DNA of 64,000 nucleotides, from the NCBI GenBank assembly GCA_945910005.1, contig OX246740.1, forward strand, positions 53,970,638 through 54,034,637, given 5' to 3'. Of the stretch, positions 1 through 11,829 are shown one piece after another (position 1 is the first letter of the stretch; each line of letters starts with the position of its first letter). The notes below the pieces were generated by a model. It made no database searches. It saw only the letters and a list, made by a program, of their open reading frames with translations, and was not told where the DNA came from. This DNA is from Isoperla grammatica (taxonomy: Eukaryota; Arthropoda; Insecta; Plecoptera; Perlodidae). Made by a program: the position numbers and the translations under genes.

Positions 1-239
1 GTTATATGTATTATATATTTTTGTTGTATGTATTATATATTTTTGTTGTATGTATTATATATATTTGTTATATGTATTATTTATATTTCTTATATGTATT
101 ATATATATTTGTTATATGTTTTATATGCATTATTTATATTTGTTATATGTATTATATATATTTGTTATATGTATCATATGTATTATATGTATTATATGTA
201 TTTGCTATATGGATGTTATGTGTATTATATGTAAATGTT
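1..239. repeat. Degenerate AT-rich leader of the 13-bp satellite
   Basis: The stretch is made of diverged TTATATGTATTATATAT-type units, irregular in length, that grade into the uniform 13-bp array to its right. It looks like the older, unhomogenised edge of that satellite. The array probably starts outside the window. Open reading frames through it follow from the lack of TAA, TAG and TGA in the motif and are not genes. Confidence 0.85.
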
Positions 240-1382
240 ATATGTATTATATGTATTTGTTATGTGTATTTGTTATATGTATTATATGTATTTGTTATAC
301 GTATTTGTTATATGTATTTGTTAAACGTATTTGTTATATGTATTTGTTATATGTATTTGTTATATGTATTTGTTATATGTATTTGTTATATGTATTTGTT
401 ATATGTATTTGTTATATGTATTTGTTATATGTATTTGTTATATGTATTTGTTATATGTATTTGTTATATGTATTTGTTATATGTATTTGTTATATGTATT
501 TGTTATATGTATTTGTTATATGTATTTGTTATATGTATTTGTTATATGTATTTGTTATATGTATTTGTTATATGTATTTGTTATATGTATTTGTTATATG
601 TATTTGTTATATGTATTTGTTATATGTATTTGTTATATGTATTTGTTATATGTATTTGTTATATGTATTTGTTATATGTATTTGTTATATGTATTTGTTA
701 TATGTATTTGTTATATGTATTTGTTATATGTATTTGTTATATGTATTTGTTATATGTATTTGTTATATGTATTTGTTATATGTATTTGTTATATGTATTT
801 GTTATATGTATTTGTTATATGTATTTGTTATATGTATTTGTTATATGTATTTGTTATATGTATTTGTTATATGTATTTGTTATATGTATTTGTTATATGT
901 ATTTGTTATATGTATTTGTTATATGTATTTGTTATATGTATTTGTTATATGTATTTGTTATATGTATTTGTTATATGTATTTGTTATATGTATTTGTTAT
1001 ATGTATTTGTTATATGTATTTGTTATATGTATTTGTTATATGTATTTGTTATATGTATTTGTTATATGTATTTGTTATATGTATTTGTTATATGTATTTG
1101 TTATATGTATTTGTTATATGTATTTGTTATATGTATTTGTTATATGTATTTGTTATATGTATTTGTTATATGTATTTGTTATATGTATTTGTTATATGTA
1201 TTTGTTATATGTATTTGTTATATGTATTTGTTATATGTATTTGTTATATGTATTTGTTATATGTATTTGTTATATGTATTTGTTATATGTATTTGTTATA
1301 TGTATTTGTTATATGTATTTGTTATATGTATTTGTTATATGTATTTGTTATATGTATTTGTTATATGTATTTGTTATATGTA
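240..1382. repeat. 13-bp satellite array (unit TATTTGTTATATG)
   Basis: From about 330 to 1382 the sequence is an essentially perfect head-to-tail array of a 13-bp unit, roughly 80 copies, with imperfect copies from about 240. Because 13 is 1 mod 3 and the unit has no stop codon in the forward sense, all three + frames stay open and give the same 13-residue repeat. That explains the long open frames here without a gene. The near identity of copies implies recent homogenisation or slippage. Confidence 0.97.
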
Positions 1383-1383
1383 A

Positions 1384-1765
1384 TGTCCCCCTTCACCACT
1401 TTCTTCTTTCACCCTTTTCCCCATTTTTTTTACCACTTTGTCCTTCCCCAATTTTCCCTAATTCCCATTTTTGCTCCACCACTTTCCCCTTTTTCATTTT
1501 TGGACTCACCGCTATACCCCTTTCCCGATTCTTGGACCCACCACTTTCCCTTTTCGTTTTTTTGAACTCATCACTATACCCCTTTTCCGATTTTTTGGCC
1601 TCACCACTATACCCCTTTCCGATTTTTTGAACTCGCCACTATACCCATTTCCCGTTTTTTGGACCCACCACTATACCCCTTTTAGATTTTTTGGGCTCAC
1701 CACGATACCCCTTTCCCGTTTTTGGACTCACCACTATACCCCTTTTCGTGTGTTTGAACTCACCA
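1384..1765. repeat. Pyrimidine-rich degenerate ~39-bp tandem repeat
   Basis: After a C/T-rich lead-in, about eight diverged copies of a unit centred on ACTCACCACTATACCCCTTT run to about 1765. Spacing between the CACCACTATACCCC cores is roughly 37-40 bp. No conserved protein signal is visible. Confidence 0.85.
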
Positions 1766-2150
1766 CTATACGGGCCCGTAAATCTACAGGTCCGTAAATG
1801 TACATGCAAAGTAATTTTTTACATTTACGGACCCGTAAATGTACAAAATGCACAAGTTCATCTTTAAGTTACATTTACGGGCCCGTAAATGTACATAAAA
1901 TGTATTTTTTTTTTACATTTACGGGCCCGTAAATGTACGGGTCCGTAAATGTACAAAATGCACAAGTTGATTTTTAAGTTACATTTACGGACCCGTACAT
2001 TTACGGGCCCGTAAATGTACATACAATGTCATTTTTTTACATTTACGGGCCCGTAAATGTACGGGTCCGTAAATGTACAAAATGCACAAGTTGGTTTTTA
2101 AGTTACATTTACGGACCCGTACATTTACGGGCCCGTAAATGTACATAACA
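1766..2150. repeat. Array of perfect palindromes around ATTTACGGGCCCGTAAAT
   Basis: At least seven blocks carry the dyad ATTTACGGGCCCGTAAAT, extended by GTAC on each side in the best copies, which makes a perfect 26-bp palindrome. Variants with CGGACCCG or CGGGTCCG alternate with it. A spacer containing AATGCACAAGTT recurs at about 1847, 1958 and 2082, so there is also a period of about 110-125 bp. Confidence 0.9.
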
Positions 2151-2159
2151 CTATACCCC

Positions 2160-2340
2160 CTTTTTCGATTTTTTGCTTCACCACTTTCCCCATTTTTTCC
2201 CCTTTCTCCCTCCCCCCCCCCATATCCCCTCCCCAACCCCTTCCCTCTCCCCTCGCCTTCCCCCTCCCCTCCTTCCTCACCCCCTTCCCCCTCCCCACCC
2301 CCTTCGCCCTCCCCTCCACCCTCCCCCTACTTATCCCCCT
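2160..2340. repeat. Polypyrimidine (C-rich) tract
   Basis: About 180 bases almost entirely of C and T with many CCCCTCCC runs on the + strand; the complement is a G-rich purine tract. Low-complexity sequence with G-quadruplex or triplex potential and no coding signal. Confidence 0.85.
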
Positions 2341-2454
2341 TAATATACTTACCTGAACTTACCTGTGACGTCATCTTACCCTCTTGTTGCAGCATCACGC
2401 TGTGGGAGCTCGAGGATGCTGTGGGAGCGCTTGCAACAGCCTCAGTACATCTGA

Positions 2455-2572
2455 AATTAAACACATCTTAAGTACTATATGTAAAGTACCAAGTACGGTA
2501 CTACTACTAAGTAAAGCACTAAGTACAGTACTACTACTACCACTACTAAGCAAACTGCAACTTAGTATTAGT

Positions 2573-2609
<37 letters not shown>

Positions 2610-2705
2610 AAGTAGAAGTAGAAGTAGTAGTCGTAGTAGTAGTAGTAGTAGTAGTAGAAGTGCTACTTACTGCTAGTTACTACTGTAAGTACTATACTTA
2701 CTAAA
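2455..2705. repeat. (AGT)n microsatellite region
   Basis: An interrupted trinucleotide array, almost pure AGT between about 2571 and 2658, flanked on the left by ACTACTACT-type sequence, so the two sides are partly complementary and could fold. No gene is supported. Confidence 0.9.
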
Positions 2706-4290
2706 AATTAACATGTACCTTAACTACTACAAAATGTATGGATCAATTATTACATAACTAATTAGTTACTAAACTTGTACTAGTATAATGCAAAATAAAA
2801 AAGATTATCCTCAAGTATTACTAACCATCATTTAATTTCCGTAACATCCCACTTATCCTAATGAAAACATTGTTTGAAACAATGATTACATACATACCTA
2901 GTTATTAATTAATTTGTCAAATATTAGTATGAATACAAAATAACAAAACAATTTACTCAACAAAGGCAAAAAGATATGACTACAGTTCCCAAACATCCTA
3001 CTTCCAGAGATGGGCAAAACACTATGGAATTTTGAACTTGATTTTTTATTTTGAAATTCAAGATACAAATACTTAGCAACTCAGTATTTGAAATACAAAA
3101 TAAAAATATATTTCAAATACATATTTTAAAAACATGTATTTTAGATACTGCCCATCTCTGCCTACTCAACCTTAATGAAACTATTTGGTAGAGGAACCTC
3201 TTTGAATGTGAAGGATGGATCTATTTGTTTTAGAGCCAGTGTATTTCTTTACCAACTATCATTCGAATGACTGATTTTCACGATGGCAATTAGTAACTAT
3301 TGATTACAAGTTTCATATATTAGTATGCTTTTCCAATTATGCTTCATCAGTTACGACTTTTAAGACCGGTACCTAGCGTTATAAATTTTATTACATTTAC
3401 AAATGGTCGTCAATTTCATATTATTTAGTGTTCAGTGTTGCCTCCATATGTCTTAAATATTTGTACGATAAGTTATGTTTGCTCGTTCATTTAGTACGAT
3501 GGTATAAATGTAATTAATTAAATAAATAATAATAATAATAAATTAATTAATTAACAAATTATTTGTTATCCATACTATTCAGTTATAAAACTTATTTATA
3601 AAGGAGGACACAAAATAAAAATATTCAATTACCATGAAACACTAAACAAAATAACATACCAAAATATAATACAAAAAGAAAACAGAGAACTTAAAGAATA
3701 AAAAAGTAAAAAGTATGAAGAATGAAAAAGTATCGCGTAATTAAATATTCATGTTTGAATTCAAGAAAAGGCCGGCCATTTGAATTAATCTTTGGCAGAT
3801 ATAATTGTTTTGATTTTGTTTGTTTACATTGAAATTGAAAGAAGGTAATGTGATTCGATATCGGTTTATAAATTATTAATTGAACGCATAATAGAGAGAT
3901 AGCGTTAGTCCTACGATCTGGTATTGCATTAATTAATTATAAGTAAGAATTTATAAGAATTAATAAGTATTTATGTGTAATAATCATGACTGTATTATTT
4001 ACAAACTATTTTTGTGAAACTGTTTAGAAAATAATTAGAGTTAAGCCTTTTTCTACGGATTGGGAGTTTTAAATGGTAGAGTACTTTTTAAATTATAGAG
4101 TATCCAAGGTGAGAAAAGCGGCTTTTTAGCTTCATATTTTTTTTAAATTATATCGTAATTATTGAACTCAATTCAATCATTAATAACCAAGGAAAGTCAT
4201 AAGTCCATGACTGCAGTTTCTCTCAATGGCGTTTCGAACCAACTGTCCTCCAGCAAAGTATTAACTAAGCAAGAATATTTTTTCGTGCAC
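2706..4290. other. AT-rich intergenic DNA, no gene seen
   Basis: AT-rich non-coding sequence with short homopolymer and TAA/AAT runs. Apart from the hAT-like MITE at 3005-3160 I find no coding exon, RNA gene or clear regulatory element. Confidence 0.6.
3005..3160. mobile_element. hAT-like MITE
   Basis: A 156-bp element with perfect 11-bp terminal inverted repeats CAGAGATGGGC at 3005-3015 and its reverse complement at 3150-3160. The flanking octamers CCTACTTC (2997-3004) and CCTACTCA (3161-3168) match at 6 of 8 positions, consistent with an aged 8-bp target-site duplication. Termini beginning CAGNG and 8-bp duplications are typical of the hAT superfamily. The AT-rich interior (TTTCAAATAC-type repeats) has no coding capacity. 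Confidence 0.8.
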
Positions 4291-4294
4291 CGAA

Positions 4295-4755
4295 CTAATT
4301 ATCACCATCTTAATGACTAATTCCATTTCTCTAATACGTGATTCAATTAATTAAGGATTTGTTACTTGATTTGAAAATTAATCAACTAATTCTCACCATC
4401 TTAATGACTAATTCCATTCCTCTAATACGTGATTCAATTAATTAAGGATTTGTTACTTGACTTGAAAATTAATCAACTAATTCTCACCATCTTAATGACT
4501 AATTCCATTCCTCTAATACGTGATTCAATTAATTAAGGATTTGTTACTTGACTTGAAAATTAATCAACTAATTCTCACCATCTTAATGACTAATTCCATT
4601 CCTCTAATACGTGATTCAATTAACTAAGGATTTGTTACTTGATTTGAAAATTAATCAACTAATTATCATCATCTTAATGACTCATTCCATTTCTATAATA
4701 AGTGATTCAATTATTTAAAAATGTGTTAGTTCATTTGAAAGTTAATCAAGTATCA
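4295..4755. repeat. 91-bp tandem repeat, 5 copies
   Basis: The motif TCTCACCATCTTAATGACTA or a close variant recurs at 4300, 4391, 4482, 4573 and 4664, exactly 91 bp apart. The three central copies are nearly identical and the outer two more diverged. Non-coding. Confidence 0.95.
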
Positions 4756-4921
4756 TGATCAGAAGTCTTTCAATGCTCGCGTGTGTTCTGGACACTTCAA
4801 CTTCGTTAATCACACATTCTATCTATCGACTATCGAGATGGCGGTGACAAAGACAGAGCAACAATGTTCGCGATAGAGGAACGAGGCGGCAGTGGAACAC
4901 CATAGCGCTGGTGTTAAATCG

Positions 4922-5249
4922 CTATTGGGCACTAGCGACACCAAAAGACAACAATTAAACAAATGAATTGAATCGATGGACAAACAACAAGCTGTCAAAA
5001 AATAATTTCTTCTGATTTTGGAAAAAAAAACAGAAAACAAACAAATACACATACAAAACTTTTACTTACTCGTTGTCCATCACTTAAAGTTTTAAATGGC
5101 GAGCAGTTACTATTATATTGCTACACTTGTTTTTATTTGTATGGTTGCAATTTTATTATTTTGACAGCTGATTGTTTGTCCATCAGTTCAATTCATTTGT
5201 TTCATTGTTGTAGTCCGGATGTGACGTCAGTTGCGGGTTCCCTATTGGC
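4922..5249 (-). mobile_element. Foldback MITE, family G, copy 1
   Basis: Long imperfect inverted repeats share ACAAATGAATTGAATCGATG plus GACAAACAACAAGCTGTCAA on the left and their reverse complement on the right, around a core containing GCGAGCAGTTACTAT. Three other copies lie at 8845, 17371 and 30369. By its core this copy is in the opposite orientation to those three. The outer end reads CCAATAGGGAACCCGCAACT on the - strand. Confidence 0.8.
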
Positions 5250-7830
5250 TTCTCAAAATAGACTAGATGCATTCTGGTGGCAAGATATTAAACTACAATG
5301 AGGTGGAGTTTAGCTGTAAATTTTTGTTTTATAATTATTAAATACATGATCAATAGCGCAGATAAGGAGGTTGATCAGCAGCGCTACCCTTGTTAGCTTG
5401 AGTCTCCAATAGATACAATGAAAATAATTAATAAATAATAATAAAAACGCGTTATCATTTTTATAAATTTAGTTAATGTTCATTCTATTCCTTTAGAAAA
5501 CTGATTTACAACAGAGGAATTTCTCATTGTATTCTAAAATAAAATTATGAAATGAAGTGATTCCATTTGTACAAAAATTCTATAGTCAGTAGCAATTAAA
5601 TTAAAATTTATCAATATTGATAAAAAAAAATATTCTGAGAAATGTTTTGAGATAACAAGCAGTATTTTTTAAATATTTCACCATATTATCCGAGAAATAA
5701 TAACAAATATTCAATTAGATTTTTTATCTTAAACTCCACAAGTCACAGAAGTTAACCACTTGTCCAAGGAAAGCAGTTAACGCGTTCATGCGGAGATGCC
5801 GAAATGCTCTAAGCTGGTGAGTACTATTTTGTGTAAACCGTTGTTTGTCTTCTTTATTATTTACAATACAAACTCTCATTAAATAATCGGTTCAAAATGA
5901 AATTTGTGAAGAGATCAACAGAAAATGTTCTTTTTTGTGCAAAGGAGAAACAAATCTAAAAAATTAAGTATTACTTATCTCAGCACTTTCAATGTAACGA
6001 TATTTTTACAATACAAGAGCGGTATGAAAAATACCGTCAACATTGATAAACAACGTAAAAATCGAACTATGTCAAACACCTATAAAAAGTAAATTCCGCG
6101 TATATTTCACAGATAAGACCCATCTTTTTAGATATATATATATATACATACATATATATTAATTTAAATATCTAAAAATCTACAGCTGAAAATCACTTTT
6201 TCTTTAGTTGAATTTATTATTACCAGAATGCATACAGTTTATTTTTAGTGTTTTAGTCTATATTTAGTTCTACTGGTATTAAAATCTACGCTGTTCTATA
6301 CAGATCACATTAAGTGGTGTGAAGCAAATATAATATATCAACGCTTTTGATTGTCAATTAATGTAGTGAAAACCAGTCATTCGTAGATTGTAAAGGCCCA
6401 TTTTGAAGTCCATAAAAACAAGTTTGGTGATTTTAACCAAATTATGGAACTTACTACTATGGAGAATTAAAACATTCTAAAACCAACAAAATGTAAAATA
6501 CACCAAGAACCATCAGATGGCTGCTAGCCTGAGTCTTTTGCACCAAAGCATGAGAACTTCAAGTTTTCGGTTTGTATCTCTAAATTAACATTAAAAATAA
6601 AAATTGTGGGAAGATAGCGCAGCTAGATAACAAGATCTACATATAAATAAACAAAATAAATGTACAATTAATTAATTTTGATAATTGAGATAATATGATT
6701 TTCGGATTTTATTCATACGAAATGAATTTTGCATATGTTATGTTCCGTTATCTGTAGACCTTTATCTAGCTTCGCTATCTCCCCATAGTTAAATTCTAAA
6801 GCTTTGGTGCAGCAGACTCTTAATGGAGTTTGGTCAGTAGGTTGCACCCCTATGGCATCAATGAATACTGTAGTTCATTACGAATCGGGAATTTTAAATT
6901 ACATATAAATTTGATCCGCCTGTTGGGTGTATACGAAATATGCACTAGAACAGTTTTAACTTGTAAATTGTAAGCTAACAATCACTAATATACAGAATAA
7001 CTCTTTATAATTCACCTTTTTCTACTCTTTAGGCTACTGGATTTAATAACGTTATGGTTCTCATTGTGTGCGTACAGTTTAATCACTTCTGTTATAATTA
7101 TTATTGTACTCACAGATGTGATTCTAATAACCTGATTCCGAAATGACAATAGTATTGTATTCATGTTGTTTACCATTGAATGTTGTCTCTTAGTACAGCA
7201 TGTACTATTTAACATATTATGTATCATTGAAATGCAGTATGTACTTTAACTTGTATGATGGTGAAATAATAAACACTATCAAATTAACGTCACAATTAAT
7301 TGATGTACTAATCTGAGACCCTAGTCTACTCAAATCCTAAAATTACATTATTATATACGTGACGTATCATAAGAGTAACTCTACCAATTCTACTTTACCG
7401 ATACTACTAAAATTCAACTAAACAAAAATGAAATACTTGAGACTTTACAAGTATGAATTTATTTTTTTTATTTTTATTTATTTAAAACAAAACAAGAAAT
7501 TATTATGAAGAGCTATCCTGTATATTAGTGACTTAACAGTCAGTCAGTAGCTTACAATTAACAAACTTAAAAAATGGAAGCTTCTAATTCATTTTTAACT
7601 ATTTATTAATTAACTACACTCTAGTGGAAATAGTCAAAATTATTAACAAAAATGCCATTTATTATTTAGTCACCATCACAATCAGACAAACCACTGTTAA
7701 ATTTTGAAGCAGGTTTTCTCAATACTTGGAGATTCATTTTTCAGTTACCTAAAACAAAATTCCTGTGTCCGATAGGGATAAAAATTAAATTGTTACCGTA
7801 TAAAGTTTTCAAAATGTTTCAAAATCCAGT
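5250..7830. other. AT-rich intergenic DNA, no gene seen
   Basis: AT-rich sequence with a (TA)n/(ATAC)n microsatellite at about 6128-6160. Short open frames here lack coding composition, an ATG in good context or splice partners. I see nothing else to support. Confidence 0.55.
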
Positions 7831-7834
7831 GTTT

Positions 7835-8140
7835 GTCCTAAGTTTTAAACGTTGAAACTTACGGTATATATAAACAAAACAATAATAACTGTATTCCTGT
7901 TAACGAAAGGGTTCAACCATACCGAGTGCATGTTCTAAGTTTTTAATGTTGAAATTTACGTTATATATAAACAAAACAATAATAACTGTATTCCTGTTAA
8001 CGAAAGAGTTCAACCATACCGAGTGTATGTTCTAAGTTTTAAATGTTGAAAGTTACGGCATATATAAACAAAGCAATAATAATTAATAACTGTATTCCTG
8101 TTAACGAAAGGGTTCAACCATACCGAGTGTATGTTCTATT
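7835..8140. repeat. 97-bp tandem repeat, 3 copies
   Basis: TAAACAAAACAATAATAACT and variants recur at 7871, 7968 and 8065, a 97-bp period. Each unit also contains AACGAAAGGGTTCAACCATA. The third copy has a short internal duplication of AATAATTAATAACTG type. Confidence 0.93.
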
Positions 8141-8844
8141 CATTATTAGCTCAAGCCAGTGTACATAGACCCACATCCACCACTAAATGACCGCATATTT
8201 ACGGTTTGAAGTTAAGTTTTCTCTTCTCTGCTATACAAACAGTCAAATACTAATGCGTACAAACTTGGGCCGGGTTGTTACCAAGTAGTTAACTAATTCC
8301 TAACTTTAGTTGTGTTACGCGCCTAAAACCCTAAGATGAACTACTAATAAACATTGATTGCCATGTTTTCAGGGGATGTGCATAAAATTAATCGGAAGTG
8401 TTTTACGCTCACCCCTACATCCTTTCCTCCATGTTACCACCTCCGTTGTCCTGTCCTGTTGTTGTGGTTGTTGTAACACTGCATAGAATGCCCGTCGTCT
8501 TGTCCTGTTGTTGTGGTAGTAGACTTGTAGTTCACGAAATGACCGTCGTCTTGCAGCGAAGAGACTCGACGTGACGTCAGCAATTCTGATGCACGGGCAA
8601 GAAACGGGACACATCAACAAAACTGCATAGATCTTTGTTATCTATGAAATTACTATTTTCTTATTTTCTTACATTTCCGTATTGTATAGTGATGTTTCTT
8701 TCTTTCGTCATACTTGTGTGTACTTACATTCTATCCCAATTCATTATTTGATAGTGTTCGTATGTACCTCTTATTAATAAAAATTAAAAATAGATATCTA
8801 CAATTTTTATTGTTCAGTGTTTCATATTTTTTTTTTTGTAAATT

Positions 8845-9160
8845 GTATAGGGAACTGGCAATGACGTCACAGCCAAACTACAACAATGTATCAAATGAAT
8901 CGAACTGATGGACAAACAACAAGCTGTCAAAATAATAAAATTCTAACATTATGAAGAAAACGAGGTATGGCGATAGTAACTGCTCACCAGTTAAAACGTT
9001 AAATGATGGGCAACCAAGTTGTGAAAGTTTTGTATGTTTCTTGTTTGTTTTGAAGATTTGTTTTCAAAATCAGAATATTTTATTGTTTGACAGTTTGTTG
9101 TTTGTCCATCGATTCATTTAATTAGTTTCATTGTTGTAAAGCCAGCTTGCAAGAAGCTCA
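8845..9160 (+). mobile_element. Foldback MITE, family G, copy 2
   Basis: It starts with TATAGGGAACTGGCAATGAC, followed by the family left arm (CAAATGAATCGAACTGATGG) and the core GCGATAGTAACTGCTCACCA. The right arm carries TTTGACAGTTTGTTGTTTGT and ends near GCTTGCAAGAAGC. It is close to the copy at 30369. Confidence 0.8.
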
Positions 9161-11175
9161 TTTGTAAATCAGGACTATAATTAAATGAGATAGAAATTAA
9201 ATAAATTAGTAAAATACTACTAATTAGTATACGCGGTCTCACATTGCAATGAATTGAGATGCGCTCATGTTCCTGTACCGAGGAAACAACAATTGTCGTG
9301 GGAGCGTTTGTAGAGAAACGACGCCGTCACATAATTGTCACCATCAGGGGGAATACAAAGTGATGAACTCAACTGTTTTCAACTGATCGCATGCCAACTC
9401 GTATCCCCGTCCAGTGGCGTACCCAGAATTTGAGGGGGAAGAGGGCGTAAATACATTCAATAATAATTACAGATAGGTTGCGCCATTTTAACATGTGAAA
9501 ACCACAATGTCTACAAAACTCTCTGCCACAAGGGTACGTGAACTACGCCCGGCGTCTGCACACCATGTGAACCCGCCATAAGAGTCAACACAGCCTTGCT
9601 ACTGGTTTGGCAGATAAGTATTCGATTGAACAAGGAATAATTGTTTTCACCATGGCAACCACCAATCAAAGCACTTGAAATGCACCAAATAGCTTATTTG
9701 CTACAAACAGCTTTGTTGATTGTAATACCAGCCGTTGATTCGTTGATAACAAATACAAGTACAACCACAACAATGGTTTTATAGAAATACGCCCCCTTGA
9801 TATTATGTCGCATTACAATCGGTTCCCTCATCCACTGCCATCTAGATTCTAGATGACCTTGCAATTCTTTTGAGAGCTTTGACACAGTGCGGTCGCCTAG
9901 GCGCGAAAATATGATTTTAAACTGCCAATTCTTCAGATAATTGGCAGGTATCATATCCTCTCCCTGCCTAGCTAGGTACCGCATTCCATCAGAGCCTACG
10001 TGCATCTTGCCAGGCCGCACGCAAACATTTACCACAAGGTCTCGGTTCGATTATGTAGTATATTCTTTTCTTTATCATCGCTGTACTGATGTAACAAGCC
10101 TAATTGCACCGGTGTCACACTAACAGGCGAATACTCAATTATTACACAAGGAAATAAAACAAATGCGAAGTCATCTCAAAAAACAACCAACCACGTGGAT
10201 TGCAGAAATTAATTGAGAAATTAAAAACTCATTATACGCCGAGATGGATTTAAAGGTTAAGTGAACATTTAGTCACGTGATCATAATAAAGTGCTGGATT
10301 ATTATTTGGGGGGGGGGGGGGATATATTGATGGGTGGAGGTTTGTCGTGTGTTCTTGGGGGGGGGGGAGGGGTCTTAGTTTATTATTCTCAAGTAGATTA
10401 ATTAAAAAGTGAAGAATGTAAGAATGGTTCCAAATTAAATGAAATACCCAGTCACAGAATATCAAAATTACTGAAACAATAATAAGTACGTTTAAAGTGC
10501 AAAAAAAATTTAAAAATGTAATAATGTAAATAGAGTATTTCTTCTCCTTTGCTTCCTCCTGTAAGAGAAGGCCACATGGCCTTAATCTTGACAGATAAAA
10601 TAAAACACCACAATCAAATCAAATTCGTTTCTCTGCCAGATAACATCTTTTGGAGAAGACGGTGACTTAAACAGAAATGAAATGCATGAATGTAATTTTT
10701 TTGACGGGCACTCGATCGCCACTGAAGGTAAGTGAACTGAAACCAGGTCAATTAACTGATAAGAAGACACACATCAGAAACTCATTGATTAACAGATCAA
10801 AAATCGAACTAAAACTACAATAATAATATACTAAATGGGAGATTTGCCGATAAAAACCGTTATTGACCGTGTATTTTTATTTGTGTCACAGTAAAAGAGG
10901 GACAATGCAGGACATTCGTATCTAGTTGTTTTCATATCAAGATGCACTGTTGGCAGCATACTATAATGTTCTACCACAGCAGCTATTGATAATATTGACA
11001 TACTGCAATAGGATCGAGATATATATAACATTACTATCGCGTTAAATTCCATTCTACCTTCAAAACGGATACAGGGATTACAATATATTCTGCTATGTAA
11101 GTGTAGAAGAGTGTCTTCTCTCATTTGCCACATTACTAGACAATTTAAAACAAATTTTAATTTCGAGTATTTATG
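9161..11175. other. Intergenic DNA with poly(G) tracts
   Basis: Two G-runs (about 10307-10321 and 10358-10372) flank a short spacer. A frame open on the - strand at 10035-9694 starts at GTG, not ATG, and has no recognisable domain, so it is not called. No RNA gene or repeat family is clear. Confidence 0.5.
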
Positions 11176-11249
11176 ACATTTATTTTGTGATTTTGAGAAT
11201 TTGTATCGTCAGATCGTGATCTCCGGTATGATGGTATGCGCCAGGCGTC

Positions 11250-11668
11250 GGACCCAGGCCGCCCGGGGATGGAACCCAGAGGTCACGTGACCCCAAAGCG
11301 CCGCAGACGCCGGCAGATCGAGTTAGTCGGCTAAGCCAGTGAAGGAGCGCGCCGGGCCTCGAACCCAGGCCGCCCGGGCATGGATCCCAGAGGTCATGTG
11401 ACCACAAAGCGCCGCAGACGCCGGCAGATCGAGTTAGTCGGCTAAGCCAGTGAAGGAGCGCGCCGGGCCTCGAACCCTGGCCGCCCGGGCATGGATCCCG
11501 GAGGTCACGTGACCACAAAGCGCCGCAGACGCCGGCAGATCGAGTTGTCAGCTAAGCCAGTGAAGGAGCGCGCCGGGCCTCGAACCCAGGCCGCCCGGGC
11601 ATGGAACCCGGAGGTCACGTGACCACAAAGTGCCGCAGACGCCGGCAGATCGAGTTAGTCGGCTAAGC
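11250..11668. repeat. CpG-rich 111-bp tandem repeat, ~4 copies
   Basis: CCGCAGACGCCGGCAGATCG recurs at 11301, 11412, 11523 and 11633, spacing 111, 111 and 110. Each unit also holds GAGGTCACGTGACC (a palindromic E-box-like core) and GGCCGCCCGGGCATGG. GC and CpG content are far above the flanks. Confidence 0.93.
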
Positions 11669-11789
11669 CGGGTCTACAGCGAAGCATCGGACGCTCTGAT
11701 CTGCGTTGCCCAGCGCGAAGAAGACAACGCGAGAGTGCGACAGTTTTCGGTGACCGCTGAGGGAATCCTTTCTTGCCGAAACACATTTA
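11669..11789 (+). other. Possible 5' non-coding exon with donor at 11790
   Basis: Directly after the CpG-rich array, a GC-rich segment ends at TTTA|GTAAGTAC, a strong 5' splice site at 11790. It lies about 3.6 kb upstream of the first coding exon of the channel gene, on the same strand. It could be an untranslated first exon of that gene, but no transcription start or partner acceptor can be shown. The frame open through it has no recognisable protein. Confidence 0.25.
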
Positions 11790-11829
11790 GTAAGTACAAC
11801 TTCTCTCTTTGAAGAGCTATATTCTTTTT

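Noticed and set aside
6..1630. Open frames of over 500 codons at the left edge
   Set aside because: They are forced by a stop-free 13-bp repeat; all three frames give the same peptide and there is no promoter, splice or domain evidence.
9694..10035. 113-codon frame on the - strand
   Set aside because: It starts at GTG, has no recognised domain or splice context, and overlaps ordinary intergenic sequence.
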